64,000 bases of DNA from Mobilitalea torta (GTDB lineage Bacteria; Bacillota; Clostridia; Lachnospirales; Lachnospiraceae): contig NZ_JBNPXH010000002.1 in the NCBI RefSeq assembly GCF_050433395.1, positions 478,896 through 542,895 of the forward strand, in the 5' to 3' direction. A program made the translations under genes and the position numbers. The notes beneath the pieces were generated by a model that made no database searches, was not told where the DNA came from, and saw nothing but the letters and a program-made list of their open reading frames with translations. Positions 59,390-64,000 of the stretch are shown in pieces (positions within the stretch are counted from its first letter, which is position 1; each line of letters opens with the position of its first letter).

Positions 59390-60982
59390 TTGAAAAAATA
59401 CAAACCTTCGCGTTTTATGGCGACGGGTTCCAGCTACAACAAGGAACTGGCAGATATAGCGGTCGCCTTTATTCATTGTTTGAAGCACACCAAGGGCGAA
59501 TGGTACGGCCAGCCCTTTGAATTGATAGATTGGCAGGAGCAGATTGTCCGGGACTTATTCGGAGTTGTCAAGCCGGACGGCTACCGGCAATTTAACACCG
59601 CTTTTGTAGAGATTGCGAAGAAGCAGGGAAAAAGCGAGCTTGCGGCTGCAATTGCCTTGCTGCTTACCTGCGGCGACGGCGAATATGGCGGCGAGATTTA
59701 CGGCTGCGCCTCAGACCGGCAGCAAGCGTCCATTGTTTTTGATGTGGCCTGCGGCATGGTGGAGCAATGCCCGGCGCTCCGTTCCCGGATAAAGCCAATC
59801 ATGTCGCAAAAGCGCCTCATATATAAGCCGCTCAACAGCTTTTATCAGGTACTTTCGGCGGAGGCATACACGAAACATGGGCTCAATGTCCATGCGGTAG
59901 TTTTTGACGAGCTCCATGCGCAGCCGTCGCGGGCGCTCTATGACGTAATGACCCATGGCTCAGGCGACGCGCGCAAGCAACCGCTATATTTCCTTATTAC
60001 TACAGCGGGCAATGATACCAATTCTATCTGTTACGAGGTGCATAGCAAAGCCACGGATATATTGGAGGGCCGGAAAATCGACCCGACCTTCTATCCGGTA
60101 ATTTACAGCGCCAAAGAGGACGAGGACTGGACTAACCCCAAGGTCTGGCGCAAAGCTAACCCCTCCCTTGGCATTACGGTGCAAGAGGAAAAATTACTCG
60201 CTGCTTGTGAGAGTGCCAAGCAAAATCCAGCGGAAGAAAACCTGTTCCGGCAGCTTCGCTTATGCCAATGGGTTAAGCAGGCCGTCCGGTGGATGCCCAT
60301 GGAAAAGTGGGATAAATGCTCCTTTGCCGTTGACCCGGATGCGCTCCGGGGCCGCGTTTGCTATGGCGGGCTCGACCTCGCCTCCACAACGGATATTACC
60401 GCCTTTGTGCTGGTTTATCCCCCGGAGGACGAGGACGACAAGTATATCGTTCTGCCTTATTTCTGGCTCCCGGAGGAAACCCTCGACCTGCGCGTGCGGC
60501 GCGACCACGTTCCCTATGACGTGTGGGGGCAGCAGGGGCATATCCAGACCACCGAGGGCAATGTGGTGCATTACGACTTTATCGAGGCTTTCATTGAGGA
60601 GCTCGGCACGCTGTACAACATCCGTGAAATCGCTTATGACCGCTGGGGCGCGACGCAAATGGTTCAGAACCTTGAAGGGCTGGGCTTTGTTATCGTCCCC
60701 TTCGGGCAGGGCTTCAAAGATATGAGCCCGGCGTCCAAGGAACTCATGCGCTTGACCTTGGACGGGAAAATCGCCCACGGAGCCAACCCGGCTCTCCGTT
60801 GGATGATGGATAACATTCATATTCGCACCGACCCTGCCGGGAATATCAAGCCGGATAAAGAGCGGAGCACAGAAAAAATAGACGGCGCGGTCGCCACCAT
60901 TATGGCGCTTGACCGCGCGCTGCGCGGGGGCTCCAATACAGGCCAATCGATCTATGACAGAAGGGGGTTATTGATTTTATGA
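59390..60982 (+). CDS. terL: Terminase large subunit, HK97 type
   Basis: A 530-residue packaging motor. The ATPase has the P-loop AKKQGKS (76-82) and Walker B VVFDE (170-174). The C-terminal nuclease begins near CYGGLDLASTTDITAFVLV with metal-binding Asp residues, then IREIAYDRWGATQMVQNLEG. The start is uncertain: TTG at 59390 lies 18 nt after AGGAGG, while an in-frame ATA at 59381 has ideal spacing. It overlaps the portal gene by 4 nt. Confidence 0.93.
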   Translation: MKKYKPSRFMATGSSYNKELADIAVAFIHCLKHTKGEWYGQPFELIDWQEQIVRDLFGVVKPDGYRQFNTAFVEIAKKQGKSELAAAIALLLTCGDGEYGGEIYGCASDRQQASIVFDVACGMVEQCPALRSRIKPIMSQKRLIYKPLNSFYQVLSAEAYTKHGLNVHAVVFDELHAQPSRALYDVMTHGSGDARKQPLYFLITTAGNDTNSICYEVHSKATDILEGRKIDPTFYPVIYSAKEDEDWTNPKVWRKANPSLGITVQEEKLLAACESAKQNPAEENLFRQLRLCQWVKQAVRWMPMEKWDKCSFAVDPDALRGRVCYGGLDLASTTDITAFVLVYPPEDEDDKYIVLPYFWLPEETLDLRVRRDHVPYDVWGQQGHIQTTEGNVVHYDFIEAFIEELGTLYNIREIAYDRWGATQMVQNLEGLGFVIVPFGQGFKDMSPASKELMRLTLDGKIAHGANPALRWMMDNIHIRTDPAGNIKPDKERSTEKIDGAVATIMALDRALRGGSNTGQSIYDRRGLLIL

Positions 60983-62235
60983 GTATTTTCAGCCGCTTTT
61001 TCAAAGCGCGGGATAAACCGGCAGACGGCCTAAATGCGCAAAACGCGCTGAACGGCAGCCGGTACAGCTTTTTCTTTGGGGGGACTACGGCGGGCAAGAA
61101 CGTCAACGAACATACCGCCATGCAAATGACGGCGGTGTATTCCTGCGTTCGGATTCTGTCCGAGGCTGTAGCGGGCCTTCCTCTGCATGTGTACCGCTAT
61201 ACCGATGAAGGGGGAAAAGAAAAAGCCCTCGATCACCCGCTGTACCGGATTCTGCATGACGAGCCCAACCCGGAAATGACTTCTTTTTCATTGCGTGAGA
61301 CGCTCATGGGCCATTTGCTCCTATGGGGCAATGCCTATGCGCAAATCATACGCAACGGAAAAGGCGAGGTTGTAGGCCTCTATCCCCTCATGCCGAACAA
61401 GATGGCGGTTGACCGGGACAGCCGGGGCCAGCTTGTTTATCAGTATATGCGCACCTCGGAGGACGCGCCGCTCTCAAATGAAAGCATTGTTCCTCTGTCC
61501 CCATCGGATGTATTGCACATTCCCGGCCTCGGCTTTGACGGTCTTGTCGGCTATAGCCCCATCGCCATGGCAAAGAACGCCATCGGTATGGCAATCGCCA
61601 CCGAGGAATACGGTGCGAAATTCTTTGCAAACGGCGCAGCGCCGGGCGGCGTCCTCCAACATCCCGGTATTATCAAAGACCCGCAGAAAGTCAAGGAAAG
61701 CTGGAACGACATGTACCGAGGCAGCGCCAACGCCCACCGTGTTGCGGTTTTAGAGGAAGGCATGAAATACCAGCAAATCGGCATTTCGCCGGAGCAGGCG
61801 CAATTCCTCGAAACTCGGAAATTCCAGATTAACGAGATTGCCCGTATTTTTAGGATTCCTCCCCATATGGTGGGCGACCTCGAAAAGAGCAGCTTTAGCA
61901 ATATTGAGCAGCAGAGCCTTGAATTTGTGAAGTATACCCTTGACCCGTGGGTGTGCCGCTGGGAGCAAAGTATGGCCCGGCGCTTGCTGCTGGATAGCGA
62001 AAAGCCCCGGTTCTTCATCAAATTCAATCTTGACGGCCTTCTCCGGGGCGATTATCAAAGCCGCATGAACGGGTATGCCATCGGGCGGCAAAATGGCTGG
62101 ATGTCCGCCAACGATATTCGGGAACTTGAAAACCTCGACCGGATACCAGTCGAACAGGGCGGCGACACCTATCTTATCAATGGCAATATGCTCCGTTTGG
62201 AGGATGCGGGGGCTTTTGCGCAAAACGCAGAATAG
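60979..62235 (+). CDS. Phage portal protein, HK97 type
   Basis: A 418-residue protein forming the dodecameric DNA gate. Typical stretches are AMQMTAVYSCVRILSEAVAG, HPLYRILHDEPNPEMTSFSL, LWGNAYAQIIRNGKGEV and FRIPPHMVGDLEKSSFSNIE. Translationally coupled to TerL and 14 nt before the protease. Confidence 0.94.
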   Translation: MSIFSRFFKARDKPADGLNAQNALNGSRYSFFFGGTTAGKNVNEHTAMQMTAVYSCVRILSEAVAGLPLHVYRYTDEGGKEKALDHPLYRILHDEPNPEMTSFSLRETLMGHLLLWGNAYAQIIRNGKGEVVGLYPLMPNKMAVDRDSRGQLVYQYMRTSEDAPLSNESIVPLSPSDVLHIPGLGFDGLVGYSPIAMAKNAIGMAIATEEYGAKFFANGAAPGGVLQHPGIIKDPQKVKESWNDMYRGSANAHRVAVLEEGMKYQQIGISPEQAQFLETRKFQINEIARIFRIPPHMVGDLEKSSFSNIEQQSLEFVKYTLDPWVCRWEQSMARRLLLDSEKPRFFIKFNLDGLLRGDYQSRMNGYAIGRQNGWMSANDIRELENLDRIPVEQGGDTYLINGNMLRLEDAGAFAQNAE

Positions 62236-62249
62236 GAGGGAAACCACAA

Positions 62250-62939
62250 GTGAATAGGTTCTGGAATTGGGTGCGGAACTCCGACGAGAGCCGCACCCTT
62301 TATCTTGACGGCGTTATCGCGGAGGAATCGTGGTTCGCCGATGACATAACGCCGGAGGTGTTCCGCGAGGAGCTTTTTTCTGGTGAGGGCGACGTTGTTA
62401 TCTGGATAAACTCGCCGGGCGGCGATTGCGTCGCCGCTTCGCAAATCTACAGTATGCTCATGGATTACAAGGGCAATGTCACCGTGAAAATCGACGGCAT
62501 TGCCGCCAGCGCGGCCAGCGTTATCGCCATGGCGGGCACCGAGGTGCTCATGGCTCCAACCGCCCTCATGATGGTGCATAACCCGTTGACTATAGCCATT
62601 GGTGATAGCGAGGAAATGCAAAAGGCCATTGCCATGCTGGACGAAGTGAAGGAGAGCATTATCAATGCGTATGAAATCAAGACGGGGCTGTCCCGCACCA
62701 AGCTCTCCCACCTTATGGACGCAGAAACATGGCTGTCCGCCCACAAGGCAATTGAACTCGGGTTTGCGGACGGCCTATTGTCCAAATCGGCAATTGCTCC
62801 CCCGGCAGCGTCGGCGGGATACGCATTCAGCCGCCGGGCGGTAGTGGGCCAATTGCTACAAAAGCTGCCCAAGTCACCGAAAACCGAAAACAGGCACCCC
62901 GCAGAGCCGCTTTATAAGCGGCTTTCTTTATTGAAATAA
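62250..62939 (+). CDS. ClpP-like head maturation protease
   Basis: A 229-residue prohead protease of the S14 family; GTG start with AGGAGGG upstream. The oxyanion strand INSPGGDCVAASQIYS, the serine in DGIAASAASVIAMAG and the histidine in LMMVHNPLTIAIG are visible. It would trim the capsid protein whose gene follows 13 nt later. Confidence 0.93.
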   Translation: MNRFWNWVRNSDESRTLYLDGVIAEESWFADDITPEVFREELFSGEGDVVIWINSPGGDCVAASQIYSMLMDYKGNVTVKIDGIAASAASVIAMAGTEVLMAPTALMMVHNPLTIAIGDSEEMQKAIAMLDEVKESIINAYEIKTGLSRTKLSHLMDAETWLSAHKAIELGFADGLLSKSAIAPPAASAGYAFSRRAVVGQLLQKLPKSPKTENRHPAEPLYKRLSLLK

Positions 62940-62952
62940 GGAGGTTGTATCA

Positions 62953-63927
62953 ATGAACAAGGTATTGGAACTGCGCGAAAAGCGCGCAAAGGTGTGGGAA
63001 TCCGCCAAGGCATTTCTTGATTCCCGGCGCGGCTCGGACGGGTTGCTTTCCGCTGAGGATGTGGCGACCTATGAAAAAATAGAGGCCGAAGTGGTGAACC
63101 TCGGCAAAGAGATTGACCGGCTGGAACGCCAGCAGGCCCTTGACGCCGAGCTTAACCGCCCCATCAGCGCCCCGTTGACCAGTAAGCCCTCGGCGGCTGC
63201 CGGTGGTGAGGAAAAAACTGGCCGGGCCTCCGCTGAATATCGCAAATCCTTCTGGAACGCCATGCGGAGCAAGCTGCCCTCCCATGAGGTCATGAACGCG
63301 CTGCAAATCGGCACCGATTCGGAGGGCGGCTACCTCGTCCCCGATGAATACGAGCGCACGCTCGTTGAGGCGTTGGAGGAGGAGAACATCTTCCGTACGT
63401 TGGCGCATGTCATTCAGACCTCCTCCGGCGACCGTAAAATCCCGGTGGTTTCCTCCAAAGGCTCCGCTGCGTGGGTGGACGAGGAGGGCGCTATCCCCGA
63501 AGGTGACGACGCTTTTGCGCAGGTATCCATCGGCGCATATAAGCTCGGCACCATGATTAAGGTTTCCGACGAGCTCCTGAACGACAGCGTTTTCAACCTC
63601 GAAGCCTATATCTCGAAGGAATTTGCGCGCCGCATCGGTGCCAAGGAGGAAGAAGCCTTTTTCGTTGGAGATGGCGTTGGCAAGCCTACCGGCGTTCTGT
63701 CGGCGACGGGCGGCGCGGAAATCGGTGTGACTACTGCCGCAGCCGCAGCCTTTACCGCCGACGAAATTTTTGACCTGTTTTACTCGCTCAAAGCGCCTTA
63801 TCGCCGGAAAGCGGTCTTTATCATGAACGACGCCAGCGTGAAGGCGCTGCGCAAGCTCAAAGACACCAACGGCCAGTATCTGTGGCAGCCCTCGCTGACC
63901 GCAGGTGTTATTCGGCATTTTACCTGA
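62953..63927 (+). pseudogene. Major capsid protein, HK97 type, truncated by inserted sequence
   Basis: The first ~318 residues are typical: a coiled-coil scaffold-like delta domain (1-75), then RSKLPSHEVMNALQIGTDSE, GGYLVPDEYERTLVEALEE, DGVGKPTGVLSATGG and FIMNDASVKALRKLKDTNG, QYLWQPSLTAG. Family members go on for about 80-90 residues (usually with a GxPV motif). Here the frame changes to VIRHFT and stops. The lost C-terminal part forms the capsid P/A domain, so the particle could not assemble from this copy. Confidence 0.85.
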
Positions 63928-64000
63928 TCTAGATTTCTTCTATTTCATGCAAATAAAAAGAAGGTACTGAATAAAAGATTCTGTTGCATTTTGCGTCAGA
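63905..64000. mobile_element. Probable insertion-sequence end, cut by window edge
   Basis: Similarity to capsid genes ends near 63905 and the base composition turns AT-rich. From there GGTGTTATTCGGCATTTT could be a terminal inverted repeat. The identity is open because only 96 nt are visible. Confidence 0.45.
63929..64000 (-). CDS. Possible transposase C-terminus, partial
   Basis: On the minus strand 23 codons are open from the window edge to a TAG at 63929-63931, ending ...IFYSVPSFYLHEIEEI. The position just inside the presumed element end fits a transposase reading toward the capsid gene. No family motif is in reach. Confidence 0.3.
   Translation of the reverse strand, partial: SDAKCNRIFYSVPSFYLHEIEEI

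Overview
The window looks like a chromosomal segment of a Clostridia/Lachnospiraceae-type Firmicute. The basis is a T-box controlled valyl-tRNA synthetase, TTGACA/TATAAT promoters, strong AGGAGG ribosome sites, an LCP cell-wall protein, and a LacI-controlled carbohydrate operon with two permease pairs and no ATPase of its own. The host part (1 to about 31 kb) is mixed in composition, with an AT-rich stretch at 27.7-31.3 kb. The part from about 42.3 kb to the end is visibly GC-rich and phage-like.

1-17.5 kb: one long minus-strand polysaccharide-utilisation operon. It starts at a promoter near 17.49 kb with two LacI-type operators. It encodes a solute-binding lipoprotein, a second solute-binding protein with two carbohydrate-binding-like N-terminal domains, two MalF/MalG-type permease pairs, an envelope module (NHL/TPR protein, YIP1 protein, DUF5696 protein), a GH30 lipoprotein, the LacI regulator and a GH5 enzyme that runs off the left edge. 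17.6-25 kb: minus-strand housekeeping genes (low-molecular-weight tyrosine phosphatase, XdhC-like protein, TIM-barrel isomerase, EamA transporter, LCP protein, ValRS with T-box). 25-31 kb: MCP and CheW, several very small genes missed by a 60-residue cutoff, a pseudogene made by a 5-bp tandem duplication, a lipoprotein, and tRNA-Ala and tRNA-Val genes.

31.3-64 kb: a mobile, prophage-like element. Its left part carries minus-strand accessory genes (SprT-like protease, small proteins), each preceded by the same promoter-like repeat. A module of lower GC follows: excisionase-like HTH, VanR/VanS-like two-component system, VTC-domain protein, DUF4956 protein, CotH kinase, and sigma-like, HTH, DUF3825 and zinc-ribbon genes. 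From 42.4 kb comes a phage early region: sigma factor, SNF2 helicase split by an HNH gene, family A DNA polymerase, primase-polymerase/helicase, VRR-NUC and a DUF1492 regulator. The HK97-type packaging and head genes follow (HNH, TerS, TerL, portal, ClpP-like protease, capsid).

The most interesting segment is 53.4-57.7 kb. Five genes lie between TerS and TerL, where these two are usually adjacent: a ParB-domain protein, two tandem Mom-like proteins, a PAPS-reductase/DndC-like ATP-pyrophosphatase, and a ParB-methyltransferase fusion whose catalytic motif reads APPE instead of (D/S)PPY. I read it as a candidate DNA base-hypermodification island. At the right end the capsid gene is cut after about 320 residues by foreign sequence that looks like the end of an insertion sequence.

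All family assignments come from reading motifs by eye; no database search was possible.
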